Source: Streptomyces nitrosporeus (GTDB lineage Bacteria > Actinomycetota > Actinomycetes > Streptomycetales > Streptomycetaceae). From it: a stretch of DNA of 64,000 nt. Location of the stretch: NCBI RefSeq assembly GCF_008704555.1, contig NZ_CP023702.1, forward strand, positions 3,410,001 through 3,474,000, given 5' to 3'. This document shows positions 25,074 to 34,205 of the stretch, in pieces. The notes below the pieces were generated by a model. The model made no database searches. It was given only the letters and a program-made list of their open reading frames with translations, and was not told the origin of the DNA. A program made the translations under genes and the position numbers. Position 1 is the stretch's first letter. Every line of letters begins with the position of its first letter.

Positions 25074-25818
25074 CGTTCGCCCTCCGGCGTGCGAGAACGG
25101 CCTCGGCCAGGACGAGGTCCAGCGGCCGGGTCACCTTGAAAGCCTCCTCGTGGCCGGGCACGACGACCACGGGCACGCCGAGCCGCTCGACCATCCCGGC
25201 GTCGTCCGTCGCCCCCTCGCCGTCGGGGGCCGCCTCGGCGTGGGCCCGCGCGAGCGTGTCCCGGTCGAAGCCCTGCGGGGTCTGCACCGCGCGCAGCCTG
25301 GCCCGCTCCGGGGTGGCCACGACCGGCTCCTGCTCGCCCTTCGCGCCGGGCTCGACCTCCTTGACGGTGTCGGCGAGCGGCAGCGCGGGCACCACGGCGA
25401 GCGCCCCGTCCCGCACGGCCTCGACGACGGCGTCCACGGTGTCGACGGGGACCAGCGGCCGGGCGGCGTCGTGGACCAGTACGACGGAGATGTCGTCGGG
25501 CAGCGCGCCCACGCCGAGCCCCACGGACTCCTGGCGGGTGGCACCGCCCGGGACGACGAGGTAGTCGGTGCGCTCGGGCAGCGCGTGGGTGTCGATGAGG
25601 TTCTTGACCTCCGTCACGCCCTCGGGGGGCGCGACCACGACGACCAGGCGGACGGCGCGGGAGGCGGCCATCGCCCGTACGGCGTGGATGAGCATGGGCG
25701 TACCGCCGAGCCCCCGCAGCGCCTTGGGCGCGCCGGGGCCGAGACGGACCCCGCGGCCGGCCGCGGGGATCACCGCCGCGGTACGGAACGAGCGTGGTCG
25801 GTCGGGCGTCGGTGACAT
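25063..25818 (-). CDS. ispD: 2-C-methyl-D-erythritol 4-phosphate cytidylyltransferase
   Basis: A 251-residue nucleotidyltransferase with the N-terminal CTP-binding [14 protein letters not shown], a VHDAARPLV metal/substrate motif, and [10 protein letters not shown] plus ATDDAGMVE toward the C terminus. It makes CDP-methylerythritol. The ATG at 25818 with GGAG 8 nt upstream is chosen; the ORF is open upstream without similarity. It lies downstream of carD, with 295 bp between. Confidence 0.97.
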   Translation of the reverse strand: MSPTPDRPRSFRTAAVIPAAGRGVRLGPGAPKALRGLGGTPMLIHAVRAMAASRAVRLVVVVAPPEGVTEVKNLIDTHALPERTDYLVVPGGATRQESVGLGVGALPDDISVVLVHDAARPLVPVDTVDAVVEAVRDGALAVVPALPLADTVKEVEPGAKGEQEPVVATPERARLRAVQTPQGFDRDTLARAHAEAAPDGEGATDDAGMVERLGVPVVVVPGHEEAFKVTRPLDLVLAEAVLARRRANDGF

Positions 25819-26113
25819 CGATTGCACTCCGAGGCTTCGGCAGGTTTGTTTCCCCGGCCGCCATGGGTATGGCCCTGGGGGTGCCCCCGACCGTAGGTTG
25901 GGGGAGAGCCGGGCACGACGCCTCGACTCGGCCGGGACCCTTTCCGTGACCCCCGGCCGGGCGAGCGGGACCCGGGCGGGACGTCGAGGGGGCCGTACGG
26001 GGACGGGGACGGGTTCGAAGGATCCGGACATGCCGCAGCGCCCGGCGACTCACCGTACGGGACGGTCGGTCAGCGGGCACCGCGGCACATTCATACAGCC
26101 GGCGTGATCCGGT

Positions 26114-26596
26114 TCAGGACGCGAGAACCTCGTCGAGCAGGGCCTCGGCCTTGTCCTCGTTGGTGTTCTCCGCGAGAGCCAGCTCACTCACCAGGATCTG
26201 GCGGGCCTTGGCGAGCATGCGCTTCTCACCTGCGGAGAGTCCGCGCTCACGCTCGCGGCGCCACAGGTCGCGCACCACTTCCGCGACCTTGATGACATCG
26301 CCGGAGGCGAGCTTCTCGAGATTTGCCTTGTAACGCCGGGACCAGTTCGTCGGCTCCTCGGCATAGGGTGCGCGCAGCACCTCGAAGACCCGGTCCAGCC
26401 CGTCCTGCCCGACTACGTCGCGCACGCCCACGAACTCCGCGTTGTCCGCCGGTACGCGAACGGTCAGGTCGCCCTGGGCGACCTTGAGCACCAAGTAGGT
26501 CTTGTCCACGCCTTTGATCTGGCGAGTTTCGATAGCCTCGATCAGCGCGGCCCCGTGATGGGGATAGACCACGGTGTCGCCAACCTTGAACGTCAT
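26114..26596 (-). CDS. carD: CarD-family RNA polymerase-binding transcription regulator
   Basis: A 160-residue protein with the N-terminal Tudor-like RNAP-interaction domain ([17 protein letters not shown]) and the basic C-terminal DNA-binding helices ([15 protein letters not shown], then [20 protein letters not shown]). CarD stabilises open complexes at rRNA and other promoters in actinobacteria. The ATG at 26596 is preceded by GGAAGGGG. The position next to ispDF is conserved in the genus. Confidence 0.96.
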   Translation of the reverse strand: MTFKVGDTVVYPHHGAALIEAIETRQIKGVDKTYLVLKVAQGDLTVRVPADNAEFVGVRDVVGQDGLDRVFEVLRAPYAEEPTNWSRRYKANLEKLASGDVIKVAEVVRDLWRRERERGLSAGEKRMLAKARQILVSELALAENTNEDKAEALLDEVLAS

Positions 26597-27233
26597 GTGA
26601 CAGGTACCCCTTCCGTGGCTATCCAGAGTAACACGAGAATCGCTTCTCCTGAATGGCGTTTTCGCAGGTCAGGGCATATCTCGGGGCTTGACAACAACAA
26701 CACGGACGTGCTGCGGAGGGCCCCCGGAAGGCGATATCCGCAGGTCGGAGCGGGCGCGCGAGCCCCCCGAAACGGGTACGTCACGCGGGCCGGAAGTCAC
26801 TCAGAAGGACCCAAACATCCCGTTTTGCCGGGTTCCAGATGGTGAAGTTTCCGTACTCCGTTCGGAGATCGGTCACTCGTACGGCCCTTAACACGCGAGG
26901 ACATTGGAATTGATCACCGTCCGGCCCTCGGGCCGATTATGCGTACGGAATGCGCCACCGCCCGGAAATCGATCACCCGGTGATCACGCTCCGATCACGG
27001 GCGTTATGTGAACACGGTGTGAATCGGCGTGTGACCACCGGCTGCCGGAACCTTCGCCGGCCACTCGCTCCGCGAGAGATCGCCCCGAGGGGCGGGTCGG
27101 GTGCGGGCCCGGCACAACGGCTCGGTAGCCTGGGCCCGCTGACACGTACTTGGGGCGGCTTTGTGCCGCCCGGCCTTCCTGTCCGCAGAGTCCGAAGCCC
27201 GCTGTCCGAAACGTTCAAGGAGTTGCCGCCGCC
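26597..27233. promoter_or_regulatory. Long intergenic region between carD and the lipoprotein gene
   Basis: No gene is seen in these 637 bp. The region is AT-rich for the window. It contains a TTGACA at about 26689, several GATCAC palindromic elements around 26970-27005, and GTGAA-x-x-x-x-x-x-GTGAA direct repeats near 27007-27025. The latter resemble weak PHO-box half sites on the minus strand. Promoters for the divergent carD and lipoprotein genes must lie here. Confidence 0.5.
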
Positions 27234-27893
27234 GTGAGCCGCAGCCTTCGACACGGCGCCCTCGCCGCCACTGCCATCGTGTTCTCGATCGTCTCGCTGT
27301 CCGCCTGCGGTGCCGGAAACGACGCGGCAACGCTCAAGGTCAGGCCCGACAACGCGTCGACCGCTCTCGACCAGATCAAAGTCCAGAACGTGAACGTCAT
27401 CACGCAGCCCGAGCGGGAGGCCGAGGGCCCGGCTGTCATCGCCGCGACGCTGTTCAACGACGGCACCAAGCAGGAGACCCTGGAGTCCATCACCCTCCCG
27501 GGCACCGACACCACGGTGAAGCTGACGCCCGCCGAGGGCGGGGGCCCGGTCGTGGTGCCGGCCGGCGGCCGGGTCATCCTGGGCGGCGAGGGCAACGCCT
27601 CCGCCGTGATCGAGGACGGGCGCGAGGCCACACAGGACGGCAACGTCCAGAACGTCGCCTTCACCTTCAGCGAGACCGGCGAGGTCAGCCTGGGCGCTCT
27701 GGTCGTCCCGGCGACCCACTTCTTCAAGGACTTCGGCCCGAGCGCCCTCCCGTCGCCGGAGCCGACGCCCTCGCAGTCGGCGAGCGGCTCCCCGTCGCCG
27801 GACGCGTCGGCCGAGGGAACCGGGGCCGAGGGCGCGACGCAGACGGAGACCGGCGAGAACGCCTCGGCGGAGGACGTCCCGGCCGCCGGATGA
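27234..27893 (+). CDS. Secreted lipoprotein of unknown function
   Basis: A 219-residue protein with a signal peptide and lipobox SLSAC (Cys near residue 24), a central beta-rich domain (NVITQPEREAEGPAVIAAT, VKLTPAEGGGPVVVP) resembling copper-chaperone PCuAC/DUF461-like folds, and a C-terminal Ser/Pro/Glu/Ala-rich tail of about 50 residues. The GTG at 27234 has AAGGAG upstream. It is divergent from carD and convergent with phoP. The fold resemblance is only by eye; no Met/His copper motif is evident. Confidence 0.85.
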   Translation: MSRSLRHGALAATAIVFSIVSLSACGAGNDAATLKVRPDNASTALDQIKVQNVNVITQPEREAEGPAVIAATLFNDGTKQETLESITLPGTDTTVKLTPAEGGGPVVVPAGGRVILGGEGNASAVIEDGREATQDGNVQNVAFTFSETGEVSLGALVVPATHFFKDFGPSALPSPEPTPSQSASGSPSPDASAEGTGAEGATQTETGENASAEDVPAAG

Positions 27894-27899
27894 CCGTGC

Positions 27900-27936
27900 G
27901 CGAGAGGGGCGCCCCCGGTGGGGGCGCCCCTCTCGC
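27900..27936. terminator. Bidirectional terminator between lipoprotein gene and phoP
   Basis: A perfect 17-bp stem (GCGAGAGGGGCGCCCCC) with a GGT loop starts 7 bp after the lipoprotein stop. It separates convergent genes. Short repeats (CACGGCGTCAC twice, CCTGTGG three times) follow before the phoP stop. Confidence 0.75.
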
Positions 27937-28058
27937 ACGGCGTCACAGGCCCGCACGGCGTCACGTGCTCCGCGGCACCCGGCCGTACCGCGCTCCGCGC
28001 CGCCGTCCCACGGGCTGCGCGGCCTGTGGCCTGTGGCCTGTGGCTCACGCCCTACGGC

Positions 28059-28739
28059 CTACGGCTCGAACTTGTACCCCAGGCCCCGCACCGTCACCAG
28101 GTACCGCGGCGCCCCCGGGTCCGGTTCGATCTTGGCGCGCAGGCGCTTGACGTGGACGTCGAGGGTCTTCGTGTCGCCGACGTAGTCAGCGCCCCACACC
28201 CGGTCGATCAGCTGCATGCGGGTCAGGACCCGGCCCGCGTTGCGCAGCAGCATCTCCAGCAGGTCGAACTCCTTCAGCGGCAGGTCGACCTTCCCGCCGG
28301 AGACCGTGACGACGTGGCGGTCCACGTCCATCCGGACCGGTCCCGCCTCCAGGGCCGCGGGCGTGACCTCCTCCGGTTCTCCACGGCGGCGCAGCACCGC
28401 GCGGATACGGGCCACCAGCTCCCGCGAGGAGAAGGGCTTGGTCACATAGTCGTCGGCTCCTATTTCCAGGCCGACCACCTTGTCGATCTCGCTGTCCTTC
28501 GCGGTGACCATGATCACCGGTACGTTCGACCGGACGCGGAGCTGCCGGCAGACCTCCGTACCGGGCAGGCCGGGCAGCATCAGGTCGAGCAGGACGAGGT
28601 CCGCGCCGTTGCGCTCGAACTCGTCGAGGCCGTCGGGGCCGGTGGCCGCGATGGCCACCTCGAAGCCTTCCTTGCGAAGCATGTAGGACAGGGCGTCGCT
28701 GAAGGATTCCTCATCCTCGACGACAAGCACTCGGGTCAC
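28059..28739 (-). CDS. phoP: Phosphate-response regulator PhoP
   Basis: A 226-residue OmpR-family regulator: receiver with VVEDEES, LLDLMLPG (phospho-Asp), TAKDSE and TKPFSSREL, and winged helix with TLDVHVKRLRAKIEP and VRGLGYKFEP. It activates phosphate-scavenging genes and represses others under phosphate limitation by binding 11-bp PHO-box repeats. The GTG start at 28739 overlaps the phoR stop (GTGA). Order phoU / phoR-phoP and the divergent arrangement match S. coelicolor. Confidence 0.96.
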   Translation of the reverse strand: MTRVLVVEDEESFSDALSYMLRKEGFEVAIAATGPDGLDEFERNGADLVLLDLMLPGLPGTEVCRQLRVRSNVPVIMVTAKDSEIDKVVGLEIGADDYVTKPFSSRELVARIRAVLRRRGEPEEVTPAALEAGPVRMDVDRHVVTVSGGKVDLPLKEFDLLEMLLRNAGRVLTRMQLIDRVWGADYVGDTKTLDVHVKRLRAKIEPDPGAPRYLVTVRGLGYKFEP

Positions 28740-30007
28740 GGAAGAGCCTCCGGGGCAGGAAACGGTTCGAAGGTGTCGTTCTCGTACGGGCCGTCGTCGT
28801 CGACGGATTCCCCGTCGGAGATGAGCGGTCCGCCGGTGGTGCGGCCCCGTACGACGCCCGATTCGGGCAGTCGCAGGGTGAAGGTGGAGCCCTGGCCCTC
28901 CGAGCTCCACACAGTGACCTCCCCGCCGTGCGAGGCGGCCACATGCTTGACGATGGCGAGGCCGAGGCCGGTGCCACCGGTGGCCCGTGAGCGGGCGGGG
29001 TCGACACGGTAGAACCGCTCGAAGACCCGCTCGCGGTCCTTCTCGGGGATGCCGAAGCCCTGGTCGGTCACGGCTATCTCGATCAGGTCCCCGCCGGGTG
29101 CGGCCATCCGGCGGGCGGCGATACCGACCCGGGTACGGACGGGACTGTAGTTGACGGCGTTCTCCACGAGGTTGCCGAGCGCGGCCGCGAGCTGGCCGCG
29201 GTTGCCCCAGACGAAGAGCCCGGAGGCACCGCCCGAGGCCATGGTGATCTGTTTGTGCGCCGCCTGCTGCCGGCACCGGTCGACCGCCTCGGCGACGAGC
29301 TCGTCCACGCGTACGGGCTCCGCGTCCTCCAGCGGGTCGTCGTTCTGCACCCGCGAGAGATCGATGAGTTCCTGGACGAGGTTGGTCAGCCGGGTCGCCT
29401 CTATCTGCATGCGTCCGGCGAACCGCTCCACCGCCTCCGGGTCGTCCGAGGCGTCCATGACGGCCTCGGACAGCAGCGACAGCGCGCCGACCGGGGTCTT
29501 GAGCTCATGGCTGACGTTGGCGACGAAGTCGCGGCGTACCGCTTCTATGCGGCGGGCCTCCGTGAGGTCCTCGACGAGCAGCAGCACCAGCCGGGAGCCG
29601 AGCGGGGCGACCCGGGCGGAGACGGCGAGTGCCTCGCCGCGTCCGGTGCCGCGCCTGGGCAGATCCAGCTCCACCTGTCGTATCTCGCCGTCCCGCCGGG
29701 TGTCCCTGGCCATGTTGAGCATCGGCTCGACCGCCAGGCGCCCGCCCCTGACCAGCCCCAGCGCGTAGGCGGCGGAACTGGCCTTGACGACGCTGTCGCT
29801 CTCGTCGAGCACCACCGCGGAGGAGCTGAGCACGGAGAGGACCGTGTCCACCCCCGCGGGCAGGGGGGCACCGCGCTCGGGCCGCAGGGACGTACGCGTC
29901 GGCCGCTTCTGCTCGCGCTCGCTCCAGCGGAACGCCAGCACGGCGATCACGCCGGTGCACAACCCGGCGATCGCAGCGGCTGCGGCGACCGCCGCGTTCA
30001 CGTCCAT
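28736..30007 (-). CDS. phoR: Phosphate sensor histidine kinase PhoR
   Basis: A 423-residue kinase with one N-terminal membrane segment (about residues 5-27), a PAS-like region, the phospho-His box FVANVSHELKTP, and the HATPase motifs ENAVNYSP, DQGFGIPEKD and GGTGLGLAIVKH. It phosphorylates PhoP when phosphate is low. ATG at 30007. The promoter region shared with phoU has a PHO box, so the operon is probably autoregulated. Confidence 0.96.
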   Translation of the reverse strand: MDVNAAVAAAAAIAGLCTGVIAVLAFRWSEREQKRPTRTSLRPERGAPLPAGVDTVLSVLSSSAVVLDESDSVVKASSAAYALGLVRGGRLAVEPMLNMARDTRRDGEIRQVELDLPRRGTGRGEALAVSARVAPLGSRLVLLLVEDLTEARRIEAVRRDFVANVSHELKTPVGALSLLSEAVMDASDDPEAVERFAGRMQIEATRLTNLVQELIDLSRVQNDDPLEDAEPVRVDELVAEAVDRCRQQAAHKQITMASGGASGLFVWGNRGQLAAALGNLVENAVNYSPVRTRVGIAARRMAAPGGDLIEIAVTDQGFGIPEKDRERVFERFYRVDPARSRATGGTGLGLAIVKHVAASHGGEVTVWSSEGQGSTFTLRLPESGVVRGRTTGGPLISDGESVDDDGPYENDTFEPFPAPEALP

Positions 30008-30080
30008 GCTTCAAGGTTATGCGGGTGCGCGGACACTCTCCCAGCCATAGGAGTGCCATCTCGAACACTCGTCGCCCAGA

Positions 30081-30113
30081 GTTCACCAGGGGGAAAGTGA
30101 CGGTTCACTTATG
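30081..30113. promoter_or_regulatory. PHO box (three 11-bp direct repeat units)
   Basis: GTTCACCAGGG (30081-30091), GGAAAGTGACG (30092-30102) and GTTCACTTATG (30103-30113) are consecutive 11-bp units. Units 1 and 3 match the GTTCACC consensus bound by PhoP. The site is between divergent phoR and phoU, where autoregulatory PhoP binding is known in S. coelicolor. Confidence 0.85.
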
Positions 30114-30233
30114 CGGCCGGAACCCGACGCGTTCGAACCGCACCGTGGCAGCGTGGAGGCCGGCCCGAGACCCCGGCCTCGATGTGCCCGCCCCCGATCG
30201 CCGGTCGGGCCAAGGATCTGGAGAGGGACTTCC

Positions 30234-30911
30234 ATGCGCGACGCTTACCACGAGGAACTCGATTCGATCGGTGAAGGGCTGGTCGAGATGGCCCGGCTCG
30301 TCGGATCGGCGATCGGACGGGCCACGACGTCCATGCTGGACGCCGATCTCCATCTCGCCGAGAGCGTGATCGCCGCGGACCAGAAGGTCGACGACCTGCA
30401 GCACGACCTGGAGGCCAGGGCCATCGCCCTGCTGGCCCGCCAGCAGCCGGTCGCCACCGATCTGCGGATCGTGGTCACCTCGCTGCGGATGAGCGCCGAC
30501 CTGGAGCGCTCGGGCGACCTCGCCCAGCACGTCGCCAAGCTGGCCCGGCTGCGTTTCCCGGCCTCGGCGGTGCCGCGCGACCTGCACGCCACCATCCTGG
30601 AGATGGGCCAGCTCGCCCAGCGGCTGATGGCGAAGGCCGCCGAGGTGATCATCACCAAGGACGTCGACCTGGCGCTCCAGCTGGAGCAGGACGACGACGA
30701 GATGGACCTGCTGCACCGCGCCCTGTTCCAGCACCTGATGGACGACCGCTGGAAGCACGGCATCGAGACGGCGGTCGACGTGACGCTGCTCGGCCGCTAC
30801 TACGAGCGCTTCGCCGACCACGCCGTGTCGGTCGCCAAGCGGGTCGTCTACCTCGTGACGGGCGAGCACGCCGACGAGATCCAGACGCCGACGGCGGTGG
30901 AGGGGGCGTAA
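30234..30911 (+). CDS. phoU: Phosphate signalling/transport regulator PhoU
   Basis: A 225-residue all-helical protein with two PhoU repeats (VDDLQHDLEARAIALLARQQP and, in the second half, DLLHRALFQHLMD then RYYERFADHAVSVAKRVVYL). It links phosphate transport to PhoR signalling. The ATG at 30234 with GGAGAGGGA upstream is chosen; the ORF is open further upstream into the PHO box without support. Confidence 0.96.
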   Translation: MRDAYHEELDSIGEGLVEMARLVGSAIGRATTSMLDADLHLAESVIAADQKVDDLQHDLEARAIALLARQQPVATDLRIVVTSLRMSADLERSGDLAQHVAKLARLRFPASAVPRDLHATILEMGQLAQRLMAKAAEVIITKDVDLALQLEQDDDEMDLLHRALFQHLMDDRWKHGIETAVDVTLLGRYYERFADHAVSVAKRVVYLVTGEHADEIQTPTAVEGA

Positions 30912-30930
30912 AGGCGCAGCCCTCCCCGAT

Positions 30931-30956
30931 CGCACACGCGTCCCAGCGCGTGTGCG
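30931..30956. terminator. Hairpin after phoU
   Basis: CGCACACGCG pairs with CGCGTGTGCG across a 5- to 6-nt loop, 20 bp after the phoU stop. No T-run follows, as is common in Streptomyces. Confidence 0.5.
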
Positions 30957-31075
30957 CCGTTGATGCGCCCGCCCGGATGGGCATGCAATGGGTCGGGGAC
31001 GCCGGGGCACGCCCCGGTGCCCTCGCGTACGGCGGGTGCCGTACGCAGTCGTGTCGTACCCCCTGAGGAGGGACC

Positions 31076-31225
31076 ATGGCCGATTCCCCCATGACCGGAC
31101 CGCAGCAGGAGACCCTGACCGAAGTGGTACGCCCGACCGTGCTCGGGGCCTGCGGCTGCGGCTCGGGCTGCGGATGCGGCTGCCAGTCCGGCGGCCCGTG
31201 CCAGTGCGGCGGCTGCTCCGGCTGA
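31076..31225 (+). CDS. Small cysteine-rich metallothionein-like protein
   Basis: A 49-residue protein with eight Cys in its last 24 residues (positions 26, 28, 32, 34, 36, 42, 44 and 47), arranged as C-x-C and C-x-x-C pairs among Gly. The first 25 residues lack Cys. GAGGAGGG lies just upstream of the ATG at 31076 and a strong hairpin follows the stop, so it is a genuine small gene. Metal binding by the Cys cluster is likely by composition; the metal is unknown. Confidence 0.85.
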   Translation: MADSPMTGPQQETLTEVVRPTVLGACGCGSGCGCGCQSGGPCQCGGCSG

Positions 31226-31235
31226 TCCGGGTCCA

Positions 31236-31283
31236 CCGCGGGGGTGCCCCGGGGAGAACGCGACCCCCGGGGCACCCCCGCGG
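31236..31283. terminator. Strong hairpin terminator
   Basis: CCGCGGGGGTGCCCCGGGG pairs with its complement across a loop of about 10 nt, starting 11 bp after the Cys-rich gene. Confidence 0.75.
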
Positions 31284-31392
31284 CCTCCCCGCGCGTCAGG
31301 CCGCCGGCCCGCTCTGCGCGGCGGCCCGCTGTATGGGCGACCCTCTCCGTACGCGCGAACCGCTCCGTACACGCGACCCGCTGTACGCCGCC

Positions 31393-32697
31393 CTACGCGC
31401 GCTCGGCCGCCGCCGCGGGCGGGGCCGGGGCCGCCGGTTCCGGTGCGGGGACCACGGGAAGCCGTCCGTCCGCCCGCGCCTTCTCCGGCTCCGGCAGCTT
31501 CCGCATCAGCAGCCAGTAACCGAGCGCCGCCGCCGTACCCAGCACCGCGCAGGTCCCCCAGAGCCAGTCGGCACCGTAGTGGTCGATCACCGTGCCGGAC
31601 ATCAGCGGGGCGACCAGCGCCGCCGCCGACCAGGACATCGAGTACATGCCCTGGTAGCGGCCCCGGCCGCGGGCCGGGGAGAGCTGGACGACGATGCCGG
31701 TCTGTGTCGGGGCGTTGACCACCTCGGCCAGGGTCCAGACGCACACGGTCATCGCGTACACGCCGACCGACCCGGCGAAGGCGGTCAGCCCGAAGCCGTA
31801 CCCCGCGAGCACCGACGAGATGATCAGCAGCCGGCGCGGGTCGCGGTGCTGGATGAAGCGGGTGACGGGGATCTGGAGCACCACGATCAGCACCCCGTTG
31901 ACGGCGATGGCCGTACCGAAGTCGGAGCTGGACAGCCCGTCCGCCCCCATGGCCACCGGCAGTCCGACGTACCCCTGCTGGAAGATCAGGGCGACGAGGA
32001 ACGACAGGCCCACCACCCCCATGAACCGCCCGTCGCGCAGCACCGTGCCCAGCCGCACGTCGTCCTTCACCGCCTCCGCGCCCGCCGGCGCCCCCGCCTC
32101 CTCGGGCCGGGACTCCGGCACCTTCATGAAGACGAGGACGGCGCAGGCCAGCGTCATGGCGGCCTCCCCCAGGAACCCGGCCAGGTAGCTGTACTCGGCG
32201 ATGAACCCGGCACCGGCCGAGGAGACGGCGAACCCCAGGTTGATCGCCCAGTAGTTGAGCGAGAAGGCCCGCACCCGGTCCTCGGGGCGCACGATGTCGG
32301 CCATCATCGCCTGCACGGCGGGACGGGACGCGTTGGAGGCCATACCGACCACGAAGGCCACACCCGCGATCGCGACCGGGTGGACCATGAAACCGAGCAC
32401 CGCCACGGACACGGCGGTCGACAGCTGGGCGATCAGCATCGTGGGCCGGCGGCCGAGGCGGTCCGTCATCACACCGGCCCCGAGCGAGGAGACGACCCCG
32501 CCGAGCCCGTGCAGCGCGGCGACCAGACCCGCGTACGAGGCCGAGTAGCCGCGCTCCATGGTCAGGTACAGCGCCATGAAGGTGGCGACGAAGGCCCCGA
32601 GGCGGTTGACCAGCGTGCTGGTCCACAGCCACCAGAACTCCCTGGGGAGCCCGGCGACCGTCTCGTGTGCCGCCTTTCTGAGACCGGCGACGGACAT
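31393..32697 (-). CDS. MFS transporter
   Basis: A 434-residue protein with twelve predicted spans and the MFS A motif GAGVMTDRLGRRPTMLI, ending in a Pro/Ala-rich cytoplasmic tail. It resembles MDR-type MFS exporters found beside phoU and gpm in related Streptomyces. The ATG at 32697 is used. The substrate is unknown. Confidence 0.87.
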   Translation of the reverse strand: MSVAGLRKAAHETVAGLPREFWWLWTSTLVNRLGAFVATFMALYLTMERGYSASYAGLVAALHGLGGVVSSLGAGVMTDRLGRRPTMLIAQLSTAVSVAVLGFMVHPVAIAGVAFVVGMASNASRPAVQAMMADIVRPEDRVRAFSLNYWAINLGFAVSSAGAGFIAEYSYLAGFLGEAAMTLACAVLVFMKVPESRPEEAGAPAGAEAVKDDVRLGTVLRDGRFMGVVGLSFLVALIFQQGYVGLPVAMGADGLSSSDFGTAIAVNGVLIVVLQIPVTRFIQHRDPRRLLIISSVLAGYGFGLTAFAGSVGVYAMTVCVWTLAEVVNAPTQTGIVVQLSPARGRGRYQGMYSMSWSAAALVAPLMSGTVIDHYGADWLWGTCAVLGTAAALGYWLLMRKLPEPEKARADGRLPVVPAPEPAAPAPPAAAAERA

Positions 32698-33045
32698 AGG
32701 GCTTCCCCCCGGGGACGTACGGCATGGGCGAGGGCTCCGGTGGACGGCCCCACGCGTGAGCGGCGCGCTCCGAGGAGTGAACCGCCGCGGGTAAGCGGCC
32801 CCGAAGCCATCCGCACATTACGAAAGCGGAATCATCGACCGCCACTCAATTGACGCCGCACGTCAAACGTCGCCCGCCCACCGCACGCGCCTTCCCCGCC
32901 CACCGCACGTCACCCCGTCCGCGCCTCCCCCGCCCCTTTGCGCGTCACCCCGTCCGCCGCACCGCGCGCCAGGGCCGCCGCGCGGTGCTGTCCGCCCTGT
33001 GACCGTACGCGCGAAGGCCGCACCGGTTCGATTACGCTCGGGCAC
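32698..33045. promoter_or_regulatory. Divergent intergenic region MFS / gpm
   Basis: No gene is seen in these 348 bp. It contains a TTGACG element near 32850 and two imperfect copies of CGTCACCCCGTCCGC around 32910-32955. The short, C-rich leader just before gpm has no recognisable operator. Confidence 0.4.
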
Positions 33046-33807
33046 ATGGCCGACGCACCGTACAAGCTGATCCTGCTCCGCCACGGCGAGAGCGAATGGA
33101 ACGCGAAGAACCTGTTCACCGGATGGGTGGACGTCAACCTCACCGAGAAGGGCGAGAAGGAGGCGGTCCGCGGCGGTGAGCTGCTCAAGGACGCCGGCCT
33201 GCTCCCCGATGTCGTGCACACCTCCCTCCAGAAGCGCGCGATCCGCACCGCCCAGCTCTCGCTGGAGGCCGCCGACCGCCACTGGATCCCCGTGCACCGC
33301 TCCTGGCGCCTGAACGAGCGCCACTACGGCGCCCTCCAGGGCAAGGACAAGGCCCAGACCCTCGCCGAGTTCGGCGAGGAGCAGTTCATGCTGTGGCGCC
33401 GTTCGTACGACACCCCGCCGCCGGCCCTGGAGGACGGCACGGAGTTCTCGCAGAGCGCCGACGCGCGCTACGCGACGATCCCGCCGGAGCTGCGCCCGCG
33501 CACGGAGTGCCTCAAGGACGTCGTCGTCCGCATGATGCCGTACTGGTACGACGGCATCGTCCCGGACCTGCTGACCGGCCGCACCGTCCTGGTCGCCGCC
33601 CACGGCAACAGCCTGCGCGCCCTGGTCAAGCACCTCGACGGCATCTCCGACACGGACATCGCGGGCCTCAACATCCCGACCGGCATCCCGCTCTCCTACG
33701 AGCTGGACGCCGACTTCCGCCCGCTGAACCCGGGCGGCACCTACCTCGACCCGGACGCGGCGAAGGCCGCGATCGAGGCCGTGAAGAACCAGGGCAAGAA
33801 GAAGTAA
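33046..33807 (+). CDS. gpmA: 2,3-bisphosphoglycerate-dependent phosphoglycerate mutase
   Basis: A 253-residue glycolytic enzyme interconverting 3- and 2-phosphoglycerate. The phospho-His motif [10 protein letters not shown], the [13 protein letters not shown] loop and the second catalytic His in [11 protein letters not shown] are present. The last codons (GKKK then TAA) lie inside the 19-bp direct repeat that bounds the dnd island, so the 3' end serves as the integration site while leaving the enzyme intact. Confidence 0.97.
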   Translation: MADAPYKLILLRHGESEWNAKNLFTGWVDVNLTEKGEKEAVRGGELLKDAGLLPDVVHTSLQKRAIRTAQLSLEAADRHWIPVHRSWRLNERHYGALQGKDKAQTLAEFGEEQFMLWRRSYDTPPPALEDGTEFSQSADARYATIPPELRPRTECLKDVVVRMMPYWYDGIVPDLLTGRTVLVAAHGNSLRALVKHLDGISDTDIAGLNIPTGIPLSYELDADFRPLNPGGTYLDPDAAKAAIEAVKNQGKKK

Positions 33808-33810
33808 GCA
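33792..33810. repeat. attL-like 19-bp direct repeat at the gpm 3' end
   Basis: GGGCAAGAAGAAGTAAGCA covers the last codons and stop of gpm. An exact second copy is at 51813-51831, 18 kb away. Flanking bases differ on both sides, so the repeat is precisely 19 bp. Integration at a gene's 3' end is common for site-specific elements, although protein genes are less usual targets than tRNA genes. Confidence 0.8.
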
Positions 33811-33818
33811 GACCGAAG

Positions 33819-33859
33819 AAGCCCCCACCTGCGGGTTCTCCGCGTGGTGGGGGCTTTTT
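33819..33859 (+). terminator. Intrinsic terminator after gpm
   Basis: AAGCCCCCACC pairs with GGTGGGGGCTT across a 16-nt loop and is followed by five T. It lies 12 bp past the gpm stop, inside the left end of the island. A related hairpin with the same GGTTCTCCGC loop follows the right repeat copy. Confidence 0.85.
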
Positions 33860-34143
33860 GGTGCGCTGGGCCGTCTGTGGCCGTCAACCCTACTACCGCC
33901 AGCGTCGCATGGTGATCCGCAGCGCCACCAGGGCTCCGGCAGGGATACACAAGCCGGGCGGTGCGCTGCTCCACAGCGACAGGCATGCGGCGCCAAGATG
34001 CACGGCCGAGCCGGGTTCCCCCTGCTCCGCCACCGCATCCTCCTCCAGTGATCACTACACGGCGCTACCACCGATTACGGGCCAGAGCGGCTCGTTTGAC
34101 AGACCCCCGAGCAGTTCTTCAAAAGCACGGGGCACACAGAAAC

Positions 34144-34182
34144 GTGCCCTGGCACAAGCGATGACGGCTTGCACCAGGGCAC
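34144..34182. terminator. Terminator of the GHKL-ATPase unit
   Basis: GTGCCCTGGCACAAGC pairs with GCTTGCACCAGGGCAC with one mismatched step, about 23 bp beyond the ATPase stop on the minus strand. The rest of 33860-34205 has no gene-like ORF. Confidence 0.6.
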
Positions 34183-34205
34183 GGACTAGCGGGTGATCTC
34201 GGCTG

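Noticed and set aside
27007-27040. Second PHO box upstream of the lipoprotein gene
   Set aside because: GTGAA repeats are spaced 11 and 12 bp and match the consensus poorly; only the phoR-phoU site is convincing.
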